Positions 46,016-56,081 of a stretch of 64,000 nucleotides of DNA are shown here, piece after piece. The first letter of the stretch is position 1. Every line of letters begins with the position of its first letter. The stretch lies in contig JAFXCH010000058.1 in NCBI GenBank assembly GCA_017516485.1, forward strand, positions 1 to 64,000. Reading direction: 5' to 3'. The DNA is from Clostridia bacterium. GTDB lineage: Bacteria > Bacillota > Clostridia > Oscillospirales > Acutalibacteraceae. The notes below the pieces were generated by a model. The model ran no database searches. It was not told the DNA's origin and saw only the letters and a list, made by a program, of their open reading frames with translations. The translations under genes and the position numbers were made by a program.

Positions 46016-46044
46016 AGTTTAACATAAAAAAAATAAAATATCAA
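46016..46044 (-). promoter_or_regulatory. Promoter of the rimP-nusA-infB cluster
   Basis: On the minus strand TTGATA (46039-46044), 17 bp and TAAACT (46016-46021). Confidence 0.6.
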
Positions 46045-46105
46045 TAGTATTTTTAATATAAATAAGGCAAAAAAACGCTTTGTTTACGGCAAAACAGCCC
46101 AAAAA

Positions 46106-46810
46106 TCAGTGCTTTTTCTTGTCCGACGGCTTCTTTTTGCGATTTATTGCCCATCGGATTACAAAAACTGCGGCAACAATCGGCACAGCTATAATAACAG
46201 CTTTAATAATCCATGACATAGGAATATATTTGTATACACTGTCGCCCACAACAATCAGTCCGATTACGCGCGGAGCTATACCGAGCACCGAAAAAATCAT
46301 ATAACGGAAAAACGGAAGCTTCATCGAGCCGAAAAACAGGCTCGAAAAATCAATAGGCAGTGCTATAAGACGCACAACAAAAACGGTTGAAAACTTTGAT
46401 GTGTTTTTCATGCCGAGAATTTTGTCGCCGCCCTTTACTTTATGAAGCAGCTTTGTAACATACTCACCGCCGAGTGCTCTGCCGAACCAGTAGGTTACGG
46501 TAACTTCGAGTGCAATACCGGCGATGCTTATTAAAATTGCGACCGGTGTATCAAACGCCATACCGACAGAAAGATAAATAAGCGAAGCGGGAATTACAAA
46601 AGTAAGACCCTTGAGACCGAATATACCTACGGCAATCGCAACAGCCATAAACTGACTCGGTGCGGCGGCAACAAGTGCACGCACATCGAGGTTGACAAGC
46701 TTTTCATAATTGAGCACAACGGCAACAAAAATCACCGCAAGAAAACAGATTCGCAGAATCAGCGGCAAAACTGACTTTTTTTCAAATTCTTTATTCAAAA
46801 TCCAATTCAA
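46106..46810 (-). CDS. TVP38/TMEM64 (VTT/DedA-like) membrane protein
   Basis: The 234-aa protein has about six hydrophobic segments and the VTT-domain elements: a re-entrant-like GLTFVIPASLIYLSVG, TYWFGRALGGEY and the IDFSSLFFGSMKLPFFRY segment. Members flip or transport phospholipids or undecaprenyl phosphate. The C-terminus is lysine-rich. It is monocistronic. Confidence 0.85.
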   Translation of the reverse strand: MNWILNKEFEKKSVLPLILRICFLAVIFVAVVLNYEKLVNLDVRALVAAAPSQFMAVAIAVGIFGLKGLTFVIPASLIYLSVGMAFDTPVAILISIAGIALEVTVTYWFGRALGGEYVTKLLHKVKGGDKILGMKNTSKFSTVFVVRLIALPIDFSSLFFGSMKLPFFRYMIFSVLGIAPRVIGLIVVGDSVYKYIPMSWIIKAVIIAVPIVAAVFVIRWAINRKKKPSDKKKH

Positions 46811-46862
46811 TCCTTAATTTTATTTGAAGTTGATTATACAAGCATATACGCTTTTTTGTCAA

Positions 46863-47984
46863 TTATTCAACGGCTTTATTTGCATTAAGCTTATTATAAA
46901 CCTTTTCGTAAATGCAATCTGTCAGATTCTCAAATTTTACAAAAAGACTGTTAATACGCAGAAGCTTGAAAAGACAAATTCTTGCCTTTTCAATAAGACT
47001 GCACACAACATAAATAACAAGCGCAAAAGCAAAAACAAAAACAGGCACTAAGAAAATATTTATTGCGTCCAAATCAGGCAGTGCTTTTTTTATTACGTCG
47101 GTAATCACATTCGGATGATAGTGTATCAGATAAACGCCGAGTGCTGCAGGCGAAAAAAATCCGATAACTTTTTTCGTACGCTCTGAAAAAGAGAGCTTGA
47201 CGCAGAAAACAAATAATCCCAGCGATGCCAGAATTACAAGCGCGGTATTGTAACTTATAAACAAATCTTCATAAAGAACTTTACCGAATACTTTTCTGGT
47301 AAGAACATTCATTATCGGCCTTGACAAAAACATTATGGTTGCCATAACAAAATAAAGAATCAGTGCTGTGGATTTTTTGATTTTTTCCGCTACCGAATAC
47401 TTACTGATATAGCCGCCTGTCAGATACATCAGCGCAAGCCAGAGCGTACTGTAACCGCCCCGCAGATCAAACGGGTCGAATAATAAAGCAAAATTAACGC
47501 AGAACACTATAAAGCACAGGATCAAGGTCTTTTCAAACACCTTTTTTTCCAGCTTATTTATTACCGTATTGAGCAGCGGAATCAAAAAGAACATTCCGAA
47601 ATAGGCTGAAACATACCAATACTGTGCGGATGAAATCGGGAGAAAACTTTTTATCAACTTAATGGTGTTGAACTCTTTTTTGATAACTGAAAACAGCACA
47701 CGAAAACCTGCGGAATAAAAAAATGTCTGAGCCCAGAGCTGACAGATTTTTGACATACGGAATTTGGAGTTGTACATTACATATCCGCTGATTAAAGCAA
47801 AACAGTTGACAGCAACAAAGCAAAAACTGTGAATAAAAACAATTACCATACGGTTGCCCGAAAGATTAGCTACATCGTAGATTGTTCTTTCGCCTCGGAA
47901 AATATGCAACACCACAACCATAAACATAGAAAGAATTCTGAGAAATTCTATTCCGTAATTTTTTTCAGCCTTTTTTTCAATCAT
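46863..47984 (-). CDS. Acyltransferase-3 family membrane protein
   Basis: The 373-aa protein has about ten membrane segments and begins NYGIEFLRILSMFMVVVLHIF, with the family His. The ARG-like arginine in RGERTIYD follows. Acyltransferase-3 proteins O-acetylate surface polysaccharides or lipids (WecH/OafA type). Gene neighbours give no substrate hint. Codon usage is slightly A/T-richer than in flanking genes. Confidence 0.88.
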   Translation of the reverse strand: MIEKKAEKNYGIEFLRILSMFMVVVLHIFRGERTIYDVANLSGNRMVIVFIHSFCFVAVNCFALISGYVMYNSKFRMSKICQLWAQTFFYSAGFRVLFSVIKKEFNTIKLIKSFLPISSAQYWYVSAYFGMFFLIPLLNTVINKLEKKVFEKTLILCFIVFCVNFALLFDPFDLRGGYSTLWLALMYLTGGYISKYSVAEKIKKSTALILYFVMATIMFLSRPIMNVLTRKVFGKVLYEDLFISYNTALVILASLGLFVFCVKLSFSERTKKVIGFFSPAALGVYLIHYHPNVITDVIKKALPDLDAINIFLVPVFVFAFALVIYVVCSLIEKARICLFKLLRINSLFVKFENLTDCIYEKVYNKLNANKAVE

Positions 47985-48074
47985 TTTTTCACATCTCCGA
48001 CAAATCCGAGTAAAATCAGCACATATCTTTCACTGTTTGTTTATTTCAAGTATACTTTAATCAAGATGACTTTG

Positions 48075-50579
48075 TCAATATTTCACTCTTTTTGAAATCT
48101 CCACAGCCGCAAGAAGTGCAAAGCCAAGTACAGCTACCAAAGACCACTGTACAAAAGAAAGAGTCACGACACCGAATACGGCGGCAACCTGCGGAATCAT
48201 TACAACACCTACCTGAAGCAGCATACATACCGCAAAGGCAATATTCATCCTCTTATTTGAAAGCAGACCGATACTGAAAAGAGAGTGCTTACTGCGTGAA
48301 TTGAGCGCGTGCACAAGCTCGCATATACTCATCGTACAAAAACAGACCGCACGCCCTGCATCCAGCCCCCAGAAGGCTCTGCCGAGCACGAATCCAAGCA
48401 GGGCAAGTACGCCTATAAAAACACCTTCGAGCGCAATATCAAGCCAGCCGTTTTTTGTAAACAGACCTTTTTTAGGGTCGACAGGCGGTCGGGTCATAAT
48501 GTCGCTGTCCGCTTTTTCTACTCCGAGTGCCATTGCAGGCAGTGAATCCGTAACAAGATTTATCCACAGCAGCTGAATCGGCAGCAGTGGCGACGGCAGG
48601 TGCATAAGCCCTGCAAAAAACACGAGAATTATCTCGCCGATATTACTGCTGAGCAGAAAATGAATAACCTTTTTTATGTTGTCATATATCCCTCTGCCTT
48701 CACGCACAGCTTTAACAATAGTTGCAAAATTATCGTCGGCAAGCACGATATCTGCCGCACCCTTTGCTACTTCGGTGCCGCCCTTACCCATAGCACAGCC
48801 GATGTCTGCCGCCTTCAGTGCAGGGGCATCATTTACACCGTCACCTGTCATAGCAGTGACCTCGCCGTTTGCACGCAGTGCCTTGACTATACGCACCTTG
48901 TGCTCTGGGCTTACCCTTGCAAAAACTCGCTTTGTTTTAACGGTTTCGCACAGCTCTTTATCGCTCATACTGTCGAGTTTTGCACCCGTAACGGCACTGT
49001 CGCTTTTTTCTGCTATGCCGAGTCTTGCCGCAATTGCAACAGCAGTACGCGGATTGTCACCCGTTATCATCACGGGGGTAATTCCCGCCTGCTTACACAG
49101 TGCAACAGCCCTTGCCGCTTCGCGTCTTTCGGGGTCTTCTATTGCTATAAGTCCGACGAGTTCAAACAGCTCTCCGCCCTCACGTGTTGCAACGGCAAGA
49201 ACGCGCAGACCCTCATCGGCAAGCCGATTATTCAGCACATAAGCGTTGCCCGGAAAACGGCAAAGCGCAAACACTTTTTCGGGTGCACCTTTGACTATTT
49301 CGAACCGTCTGCCGTCAAACTCAACCTCAACCGTCATCATCTTTTTTTCTGAGCTGAACGGCTCTTCACGAAGCCTTACCGCATCTTTAACAAGTGCTTT
49401 CTGCTGTGACGCCGCATACACGATTGCCGTTTCCGTAGGCTCACCGCTGTCAACAGTTGCGTTACAGCACAGTGCGGCTGTTTTCAGCAGATTTTTACCC
49501 TCATCGGAATCTGCATCAATCTCACTGTAAGGTGAACAAAGCCGACTTACAGTCATTTTATTCTGTGTAAGCGTGCCCGTTTTATCCGAGCAGATATATG
49601 TAGCACTGCCGAGTGCTTCGACTGCGGTAAGTCTGCGGATTATAGCCTTGTTTTTTGCCATTTTCGATACGCCCGTACTCAACACAACCGTAACAACCGC
49701 AGGCAGACCTTCGGGGATTGCCGCAACAGCAAGGCTTACAGAAAGCATAAAGCTCGAGAGCAGACCGTCTCGCCTGAGTACACCGAGAATAAATATCACT
49801 GCACAGATTGCAACCGCACCGAGACCGAGTGCTCTGCCGATTTTTTCTAGTCTTAACTGCAGCGGAGTCAACGGCGATTTTTCGCTGCCTATCATATCAG
49901 CAATTCTGCCAATCTGCGTATCCATTCCCGTATGGGTTACAACAGCTTTTGCGTGTCCCGAAAGCACTGTTGAAGTTGCATAAACCGTGTTGCACCGCTC
50001 TGCAAGCGGAGTGTCCTCACTAAGCAAAACAGCGGAATTCTTTTCAACAGGCAAAGCTTCACCCGTCAGAGCACTCTCATTTGTTTTAAGTTCTACCGAC
50101 TCAACAAGCCTTGCATCTGCCGCGACGCAGTCGCCTGCACCAAGCAGAAGAATATCGCCGACAACAACCTGAGCTGCAGGAATTTTCTGCACCTGCAAGT
50201 CACGCACAACCGTTGCTTCGGGTGCCGACATCTGACGGAGTCTGTCGATTGCGTGCTCTGCTTTGCTCTCTTGCACTACACCGATAACAGCGTTCAGTAT
50301 TACGATTGCAAGAATAATTATGGGGTCAATATACGAACCTTCACCCTCTATATATGCGGTAAAAAAAGATATCGCCGCCGCAATAATCAGCGTGATAACC
50401 ATAAAATCTTTAAACTGCGACAGAAAACGCAGGACAATATTTGTTTTCTTTTTTTCACTGAGTCTGTTTTCGCCGTGCTCGTTAAGCCTTTTAAGTGCTT
50501 CGGATTTTTTCAGTCCGTTTTTTATGTCTGTTTTCAGCTTTTGTGCTGTATCGTTTATACCTGCTGAATGAAAATCCAT
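48075..50579 (-). CDS. Calcium-transporting P-type ATPase
   Basis: The 834-aa P2-type pump has the N-terminal cation domain, TGES-type actuator loop (LTGEALPVEKN), CSDKTGTLTQNKMT phosphorylation site, KGAPE nucleotide site, MTGDGVNDAPALKAADIG hinge and a six-helix C-terminal unit. PEGLPAVVT in M4 and the SSNIGEI region in M5 indicate the Ca2+ (PMR1/SERCA-like) group. Start 50579 (MDFHSAG) has AAGGGTGG upstream, and an in-frame start at 50624 is less likely. It is divergent from rnpB. Confidence 0.93.
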   Translation of the reverse strand: MDFHSAGINDTAQKLKTDIKNGLKKSEALKRLNEHGENRLSEKKKTNIVLRFLSQFKDFMVITLIIAAAISFFTAYIEGEGSYIDPIIILAIVILNAVIGVVQESKAEHAIDRLRQMSAPEATVVRDLQVQKIPAAQVVVGDILLLGAGDCVAADARLVESVELKTNESALTGEALPVEKNSAVLLSEDTPLAERCNTVYATSTVLSGHAKAVVTHTGMDTQIGRIADMIGSEKSPLTPLQLRLEKIGRALGLGAVAICAVIFILGVLRRDGLLSSFMLSVSLAVAAIPEGLPAVVTVVLSTGVSKMAKNKAIIRRLTAVEALGSATYICSDKTGTLTQNKMTVSRLCSPYSEIDADSDEGKNLLKTAALCCNATVDSGEPTETAIVYAASQQKALVKDAVRLREEPFSSEKKMMTVEVEFDGRRFEIVKGAPEKVFALCRFPGNAYVLNNRLADEGLRVLAVATREGGELFELVGLIAIEDPERREAARAVALCKQAGITPVMITGDNPRTAVAIAARLGIAEKSDSAVTGAKLDSMSDKELCETVKTKRVFARVSPEHKVRIVKALRANGEVTAMTGDGVNDAPALKAADIGCAMGKGGTEVAKGAADIVLADDNFATIVKAVREGRGIYDNIKKVIHFLLSSNIGEIILVFFAGLMHLPSPLLPIQLLWINLVTDSLPAMALGVEKADSDIMTRPPVDPKKGLFTKNGWLDIALEGVFIGVLALLGFVLGRAFWGLDAGRAVCFCTMSICELVHALNSRSKHSLFSIGLLSNKRMNIAFAVCMLLQVGVVMIPQVAAVFGVVTLSFVQWSLVAVLGFALLAAVEISKRVKY

Positions 50580-50639
50580 ACAGTTGCCACCCTTAATTTT
50601 ATTTTTTAAATTATATGCATACATATATATTATTATTAA

Positions 50640-50668
50640 TTGACATCAAGAAACTTTTGTAATAAAAT
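50640..50668 (+). promoter_or_regulatory. rnpB promoter
   Basis: Consensus TTGACA (50640-50645), exactly 17 bp and TAAAAT (50663-50668). The predicted start is at about 50676-50680, in agreement with the RNA's 5' helix. Confidence 0.88.
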
Positions 50669-50678
50669 ATATATTCAC

Positions 50679-51026
50679 AAGCGGATTGGGCAGCTGCGGC
50701 GGTAAGGACTTATCACCCTTACCGACGAGGAAAGTCCGGGCTTCACAGAGCAGGATAACGGCTAACGGCCGCCGAGGGTGACCTCCGGGACAGTGCAACA
50801 GAGATATACCGCCTGCAACTTTCAGTTGCAGGTAAGGGTGGAAAGGCGAGGTAAGAGCTCACCGGCGTGCAGGAGACTGTACGGCCCTGTAAACCCTATC
50901 CGAAGCAACACCGAATGGAGTGGCTTGCTCGGCCCATACTCCGACGGGTGGCTTGAGCGTTGCGGCAACGCAACGCCTAGAAAGATAGTTGCCTTAAACG
51001 ACAGAACCCGGCTTACAGATCCGCTT
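50679..51026 (+). ncRNA. rnpB: RNase P RNA, bacterial class A-like
   Basis: The RNA subunit of RNase P processes tRNA 5' ends. AAGCGGAT at 50679-50686 pairs with ATCCGCTT at 51019-51026 (P1). The conserved core motifs GAGGAAAGTCCGGGC near 50728 and ACAGAACCCGGCTTAC near 51001 are present, as is the AGAGAT-containing mid region. About 348 nt is normal. No strong hairpin terminator follows; a T run lies at about 51032, and the next gene starts soon after. Confidence 0.95.
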
Positions 51027-51063
51027 GTGATTTTTTACTACAACGAAAAGGAAAGATTGGGAA

Positions 51064-52179
51064 TTGGAAGATATTTATGTAGGCGGCAATAACACGCCCC
51101 GTAATACCTTTGCTGAAAATCCTGAAGATATTTATATCTCCCAACAAGGATACCGCAGACAACAGAATATCGAACAGCCTTTGCCCGAAGATTATTACGG
51201 CTACGACGGCGGCAACCAATTACCCGACGATGAGCCGCCTAAGAAAAAACCTAAAAAGCGTAAAAGTAAAATCCGGCATACAATTAAGGCAATATTCCTC
51301 ATTCTCGTGCTACTTGCAGGTATGGGTACCGCACTTATTTACCAAACCTTCAGCAAGGTAAACTACAACGAAACAGGTCACGGCAACAACGTTTACCTCG
51401 ACAGAAGCAAGCTTATGCAGAGCGACAAAGTTAAAAACATACTGCTTATAGGTGTTGACCGCCGCAACGAAGACGAAAATTCGCGCTCTGATACAATGCT
51501 GTTGCTTTCAATCAACACCGAAACCAAAAAAATTCTGCTGACCTCATTTATGCGCGACAGCTATGTGCATATACCGGGCCATAAGGATTCAAGGCTCAAT
51601 GCTGCCTGCACATGGGGCGGAGCACAACTTGTAATGGACACAATAGAGTACAACTTCAACATAAAAATCGACAACTATATGCTTATCGATTTCACAATAT
51701 TTGAAAGCGTTGTTGACGGACTTGACGGAATTGAGGTTGAAGTGACGGAAAAAGAGGCAGAATATATGCGTGATGCCGTACACCTCTCCGACATCGAAGC
51801 AGGTGAATCCGTTGAGCTCGACGGTGAGGAAGCACTCTGGTACTGCCGCATACGAAAGCTCGATTCCGACTTTATGCGCACAAAACGTCAGCGTAAGATT
51901 ATGACGGCAATCATTGATAAATGCGCCAAAACCAATCCGTTAAAAATGTATAAAATTCTCAGCAGCGTTATAGACGAGGTTGAAACAGATATGTCAGCTG
52001 TAAAACTGACGGGTATTGCAATAAACGGTCTGCTCAGATATCTGCACTACGATATTGACCAGGGCAGCGTGCCCAAAGAGGACACCTGGAAAAACGCTAC
52101 AATTAACGGACAGGCTGTACTCAGTATTGACCTTGGCGAAAACATCGATTATCTCAAAGAATTTATATATGAGCAATAA
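51064..52179 (+). CDS. LytR-CpsA-Psr (LCP) family cell-wall glycopolymer transferase
   Basis: LCP proteins attach teichoic acids or capsular polymers to peptidoglycan. The 371-aa protein has a cytoplasmic basic region (KKKPKKRKSK), one membrane helix (about 78-97), and the LCP domain with NILLIGVDRRNEDENSRSDTM, SFMRDSYVHIPG and TKRQRKIM, giving the conserved Arg/Asp pyrophosphate site. Start at TTG 51064 with AAAGGAAAG upstream is my best choice. It lies just after rnpB and may depend on read-through. Confidence 0.92.
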   Translation: MEDIYVGGNNTPRNTFAENPEDIYISQQGYRRQQNIEQPLPEDYYGYDGGNQLPDDEPPKKKPKKRKSKIRHTIKAIFLILVLLAGMGTALIYQTFSKVNYNETGHGNNVYLDRSKLMQSDKVKNILLIGVDRRNEDENSRSDTMLLLSINTETKKILLTSFMRDSYVHIPGHKDSRLNAACTWGGAQLVMDTIEYNFNIKIDNYMLIDFTIFESVVDGLDGIEVEVTEKEAEYMRDAVHLSDIEAGESVELDGEEALWYCRIRKLDSDFMRTKRQRKIMTAIIDKCAKTNPLKMYKILSSVIDEVETDMSAVKLTGIAINGLLRYLHYDIDQGSVPKEDTWKNATINGQAVLSIDLGENIDYLKEFIYEQ

Positions 52180-52209
52180 AATGTTCATTCTTACAACAGG
52201 AGAGATGAT

Positions 52210-53610
52210 ATGAAAAAGTTTATGGGAGAGGATTTCCTACTCAACAATCCCGCGTCAAAAGAGCTTTTTGCCGCTGCAAACGAAATGCCGATTTTTGACT
52301 GGCACTGTCACCTTTCACCCAAAGAAATTTACGAAAACAAGCAACCTTCAGATATTGCGTGGCTGATGCTTGCAGGTGACCACTACAAGTGGCGTGCAAT
52401 GCGTTCATTCGGAATTGACGAAAAATACATTACGGGCGATGCAAGCTGGCACGACAAATTTGTTGCCTACGCAACCATGCTTGCTTACGCACCCGGCAAT
52501 CCCCTTTATCACTGGACTCACCTTGAGCTGCAGCGTTACTTCGGCATTGACACACCCTTAAGTGCAAAGACAGCCGAAGAGATATGGGAAAAAGCAAACG
52601 CAAAAATAGCAGAAGGCGGCTTTACTCCGCGTGAGCTTATAGCACGCTCCAATGTTGCCTGTGTTTACACAACGGATGACCCTGCAGATTCACTCGAATA
52701 CCACGTGCTTCTGGCTCAGGATGAAAGTTTCAAAACAAAGGTTATTCCTGCATTCCGTCCTGACAAAGCACTTTCAATCGAGCTTCCCTCATTCATACCG
52801 TGGCTCGCTTCACTTGAAGAGAGAATCGGAAGAAAAATCGAGAGTTACACAGCACTTGAAGAGGCTCTGCTCGAGAGAATTGAAGCATTTGCAAAGATGG
52901 GCTGCCGTGCAAGCGACCACGCATTCACCTACGTGCCTTATGCAGAGGCTACAGCAGATGAGCTTGAGGCTATATTCCAAAAAGGCAGACTCGGCGGTGA
53001 ATTCACACAGCACGAGCTTGACGCATACCGCACTGCTCTGCTTCGCACAATGGCAAAAGAATACGCACGCAGAGGCTGGGCGATGGAGCTTCACATGGGC
53101 CCGATGCGCAATAACAACACACTTATGTTTAACAAAATCGGCCCTGACGCAGGCTTCGATTCAATAGACGACAAAGAGATTGCACAGCCGCTTTCACGCT
53201 TCCTCGACAGCCTTGCAAAAGAGGAGCTTCTGCCCCGTACAATTCTCTTCACACTCAACCCGAAGGATAACTACGTGCTCGGTACAATGCTCGGCAACTT
53301 CCAGAATTCCGATGCACCCGGCAAGATTCAGTTCGGCAGCGGCTGGTGGTTTAACGATAACCTCGACGGTATGCGTGAGCAGATGAAGGCTTTCGGCAAC
53401 CTCTCCGTACTCGGTAAGTTTGTCGGTATGGTTACCGATTCACGCTCCTTCCTCTCTTACCCGAGGCACGAGTATTTCCGCCGTATCCTCTGCGGTCTGC
53501 TCGGTGATATGGTTGAGGACGGACTGTATCCTGACGATATGGAAACACTAAAACAGCTTGTGCAGGATATATCCTATAACAACGCCGCAAAATACTTCGG
53601 ATTGGAGTAA
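52210..53610 (+). CDS. uxaC: Glucuronate/galacturonate isomerase
   Basis: UxaC converts D-glucuronate to D-fructuronate. The 466-aa protein has FDWHCHLSPKEIYENK (metal-binding His-X-His near residues 34-36), the VYTTDDPAD segment, ELHMGPMRNNN, and SYPRHEYFRRILC. All are typical. Other hexuronate genes (uxaB, uxuA, kdgK) are absent from the window. An aldo-keto reductase follows 5 nt later. Confidence 0.95.
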   Translation: MKKFMGEDFLLNNPASKELFAAANEMPIFDWHCHLSPKEIYENKQPSDIAWLMLAGDHYKWRAMRSFGIDEKYITGDASWHDKFVAYATMLAYAPGNPLYHWTHLELQRYFGIDTPLSAKTAEEIWEKANAKIAEGGFTPRELIARSNVACVYTTDDPADSLEYHVLLAQDESFKTKVIPAFRPDKALSIELPSFIPWLASLEERIGRKIESYTALEEALLERIEAFAKMGCRASDHAFTYVPYAEATADELEAIFQKGRLGGEFTQHELDAYRTALLRTMAKEYARRGWAMELHMGPMRNNNTLMFNKIGPDAGFDSIDDKEIAQPLSRFLDSLAKEELLPRTILFTLNPKDNYVLGTMLGNFQNSDAPGKIQFGSGWWFNDNLDGMREQMKAFGNLSVLGKFVGMVTDSRSFLSYPRHEYFRRILCGLLGDMVEDGLYPDDMETLKQLVQDISYNNAAKYFGLE

Positions 53611-53615
53611 TTAAA

Positions 53616-54722
53616 ATGAACAGAAAATTCAAAGGCATTGATGTTGAAGTTTTTCCGCTCGGCTTCGGTTGTATGCGATTCCCCACAAAGGGCGGAAAAA
53701 TTGACCGCAAAACCTCAACAGAAATGATTCGCCACGCCATTGACGAGGGTGTTAACTATATCGACACAGCATACTACTACCACGACCAGGAAAGCGAAGA
53801 ATTTGTAGGTGAAGCGCTCGGCGACGGCTACCGCGAAAAGGTTTACCTCGCAACAAAGTGCCCCATATATGACCTTACTGATGAAATCACTTTTGAGCAG
53901 AGGCTTGAAACTCAGCTTGAAAGACTTAAGACCGACCATATTGATTTTTACCTTCTTCACACACTCAACAAGGACCTCTGGAACAACAAAGCACTCAAAT
54001 ACAACGTGCTCGACAGTATGGTAAAGGCAAGAGAAGAGGGCAAAATAAAATACCTTGGCTTCTCATTCCACGATGACATCGACCTTTTCAAAGAGATTGT
54101 TGACGCTTTCGATTGGGATTTCTGCCAGATTCAGCTCAACTATGTTGACACAAAGCATCAGGCAGGTATTGAAGGACTCGAATATGCTTACGCCAAGGGT
54201 ATGAGCTGTATCATAATGGAGCCTCTGCGCGGCGGCAGACTTGTAAAAGGCCTGCCCGAGCGTGTTAAAAACGCGTTGCCCAAAAAGAAGAGCAGAGTTG
54301 AACTTGCACTTGACTACCTCTGGGACAGAGAAGAGGTTGCCGTTGTTCTCAGCGGTATGAGCACCCCGAAGCAGGTTGAAGATAACCTCCGCTACGCAAA
54401 AAGAAGCTCTGTCGGTATGCTTACACCTTACGAGAGAAAGGCACTCAAAAAAGCTGACGAGCTGTGGCACACAATGCCGCTTGTAGGCTGTACGGGTTGT
54501 GAATACTGTATGCCCTGCCCATTCGGTGTCAATATTCCCGAGTGCTTCACTGCATACAACTCAACCGTTTATAAGGGCGGCCGCAGTGCAAAAGAGGCAT
54601 ACACCGCGCTTGACGGCAAGGCTGACCTCTGCCGTGCCTGCGGAAAATGCAAGCCTTCCTGTCCGCAGAGTATCGATATACCTGCCGAACTGAAAAAGAT
54701 TACGGAAGTATTTAAAGACTGA
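53616..54722 (+). CDS. Aldo-keto reductase with C-terminal 2x[4Fe-4S] domain
   Basis: The 368-aa protein has an N-terminal TIM-barrel aldo-keto reductase with YIDTAYYYHDQE (catalytic Asp and Tyr), ATKCPIYD (Lys) and LLHTLNKD (His). A ferredoxin-like tail follows with CTGCEYCMPCPFGVNIPECF and CRACGKCKPSCPQSIDIP. This fused architecture is common in anaerobic Firmicutes; electrons may come from ferredoxin. It pairs with uxaC as a bicistron, so uronate-derived aldehydes are possible substrates (inference). Confidence 0.92.
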   Translation: MNRKFKGIDVEVFPLGFGCMRFPTKGGKIDRKTSTEMIRHAIDEGVNYIDTAYYYHDQESEEFVGEALGDGYREKVYLATKCPIYDLTDEITFEQRLETQLERLKTDHIDFYLLHTLNKDLWNNKALKYNVLDSMVKAREEGKIKYLGFSFHDDIDLFKEIVDAFDWDFCQIQLNYVDTKHQAGIEGLEYAYAKGMSCIIMEPLRGGRLVKGLPERVKNALPKKKSRVELALDYLWDREEVAVVLSGMSTPKQVEDNLRYAKRSSVGMLTPYERKALKKADELWHTMPLVGCTGCEYCMPCPFGVNIPECFTAYNSTVYKGGRSAKEAYTALDGKADLCRACGKCKPSCPQSIDIPAELKKITEVFKD

Positions 54723-54724
54723 TT

Positions 54725-54758
54725 AAAAAGCCGATGACGGTGAAGTCATCGGCTTTTT
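54725..54758 (+). terminator. Terminator of uxaC-AKR
   Basis: AAAAAGCCGATGAC (54725-54738) and GTCATCGGCTTTTT (54745-54758) form a perfect 14-bp stem with T tail. Confidence 0.9.
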
Positions 54759-55087
54759 AATGAATTGATTTATCAATTCAAATCATGGAGCGGTAGCGAG
54801 AAATCATGGCGAAGCCAAATCATGCGGAGCAAATCATTAAAACAGAAGACAGTGGCACAACTTTTCTCGGTACTACGGACTTTCCTATGTGCATCGATTT
54901 CATTGAGGTATTAAAAAACAGAAAGACAGTGGCACAACTTTTCTCGGTGCTACGGACTTTCATTTGTGCATCAACTTAATTGAGATATTTAAAATATGAT
55001 TTGCCTTGACAGGCAGTGATTTGATTTTTTCAAAATCATGATTTTCAAAATAAATTTTGCATGATTTGTGTTTTTGCAAAACACATT
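54759..55087 (+). repeat. Hairpin-ladder repeat, locus F (full 4+4, two central modules)
   Basis: AATG follows the terminator directly. Four left hairpins, two tandem central modules (about 54841-54914 and 54917-54990), four right hairpins and CATT. The first right hairpin is TGCCT-TGAC-AGGCA, extended by one compensatory pair relative to TGCC/GGCA. Positions 55088-55102 are unremarkable. Confidence 0.88.
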
Positions 55088-55102
55088 TCATTTAAGCATA
55101 AA

Positions 55103-55134
55103 AAAGACCGTTACTCGTTTGAGTAACGGTCTTT
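55103..55134 (-). terminator. Terminator of the zinc-ribbon gene
   Basis: AAAGACCGTTACTC and GAGTAACGGTCTTT form a 14-bp stem with loop GTTT; a T run follows on the minus strand. Confidence 0.9.
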
Positions 55135-55149
55135 AACTTTTAAACTGAA

Positions 55150-55932
55150 TTATTCAGCAGCAACTGCTTCCTCTGCGGGAGCTTCTTCTTCAGCCTCACC
55201 GTATGTGGGGAGCTCAGTATACTTAACAACGATGGGGTTCTTAACAAGAGTATAGTTGAGAACGATAACGGGAATGTGAAGAGCAGCTGTAACAAAGATA
55301 CCGAAGCCAACACTTGCATCGATGAAATCGGGGAAGAGCTTAACAATACCGCTTGCGAATACAGCAAAAGTAATGCCTGATGCGATTGCAAGGAGCATAC
55401 TTACGATGCTGACGATCATATTCTTCTTGCAGGATTTGGGCTGTGATGAGCAGAAGTTTCTGCCGAAATTGACGATACCGACAACTACGGAAAGAGCAAG
55501 GCAGATGATTGAAGCGGCAAACATAATGAAGGGCATGCCGACAGTCTTGTGACCGACCATAGCCAAAAGGCCGTCAATATCGAACAAGTTCATAAAATAC
55601 TCGGTAATAAGAGTGATGAGGTTGACGCTGATTGTCTTATCCTCAACAAAGGGAATATTCTTGAGTGAAATTGAAGCGAGCGGAAGAAGCAGACCGAGAA
55701 TCGGGATAATTGAAAGTACGATTCTGGCAATCTGGCGCTTACCTTTGATTGAAGAAGCCTTAACGCGGTCAAGACCCTTCTGGAATTTTGCGTGCTCTGC
55801 TTCAGCCTTTTCTGCATCGGCAAGAAGACGCTCTTCCATACCGTAGTAAACCATATTTACACCGCACTTGGGGCACTCGGGACGCCAGTCTGTAAGTTTG
55901 AGCTTGGCATTACATTTTGGACAGTTAGCCAT
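55150..55932 (-). CDS. Zinc-ribbon multi-pass membrane protein
   Basis: The 260-aa protein begins with a zinc ribbon (CPKC near 4-7, CPKC near 21-24), followed by a charged linker and about four membrane helices. The tail is acidic (EEEAPAEEAVAAE). Function is unknown. Start 55932 (MANCPKC) has GGAGGAA 8 nt upstream; a longer in-frame start is less likely. Confidence 0.82.
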   Translation of the reverse strand: MANCPKCNAKLKLTDWRPECPKCGVNMVYYGMEERLLADAEKAEAEHAKFQKGLDRVKASSIKGKRQIARIVLSIIPILGLLLPLASISLKNIPFVEDKTISVNLITLITEYFMNLFDIDGLLAMVGHKTVGMPFIMFAASIICLALSVVVGIVNFGRNFCSSQPKSCKKNMIVSIVSMLLAIASGITFAVFASGIVKLFPDFIDASVGFGIFVTAALHIPVIVLNYTLVKNPIVVKYTELPTYGEAEEEAPAEEAVAAE

Positions 55933-56081
55933 ATCTGTTCCTCCGTTTTGTATGTATTTGCGCACTAACACGCACTTATTATTTTAGTATTATTTATATT
56001 AGCATAAAACTTCAACAAAATCAACACATTTTTATTTAATTTTATTAAGACTTTATAAAACAGCAATCCCATATGTCGGAT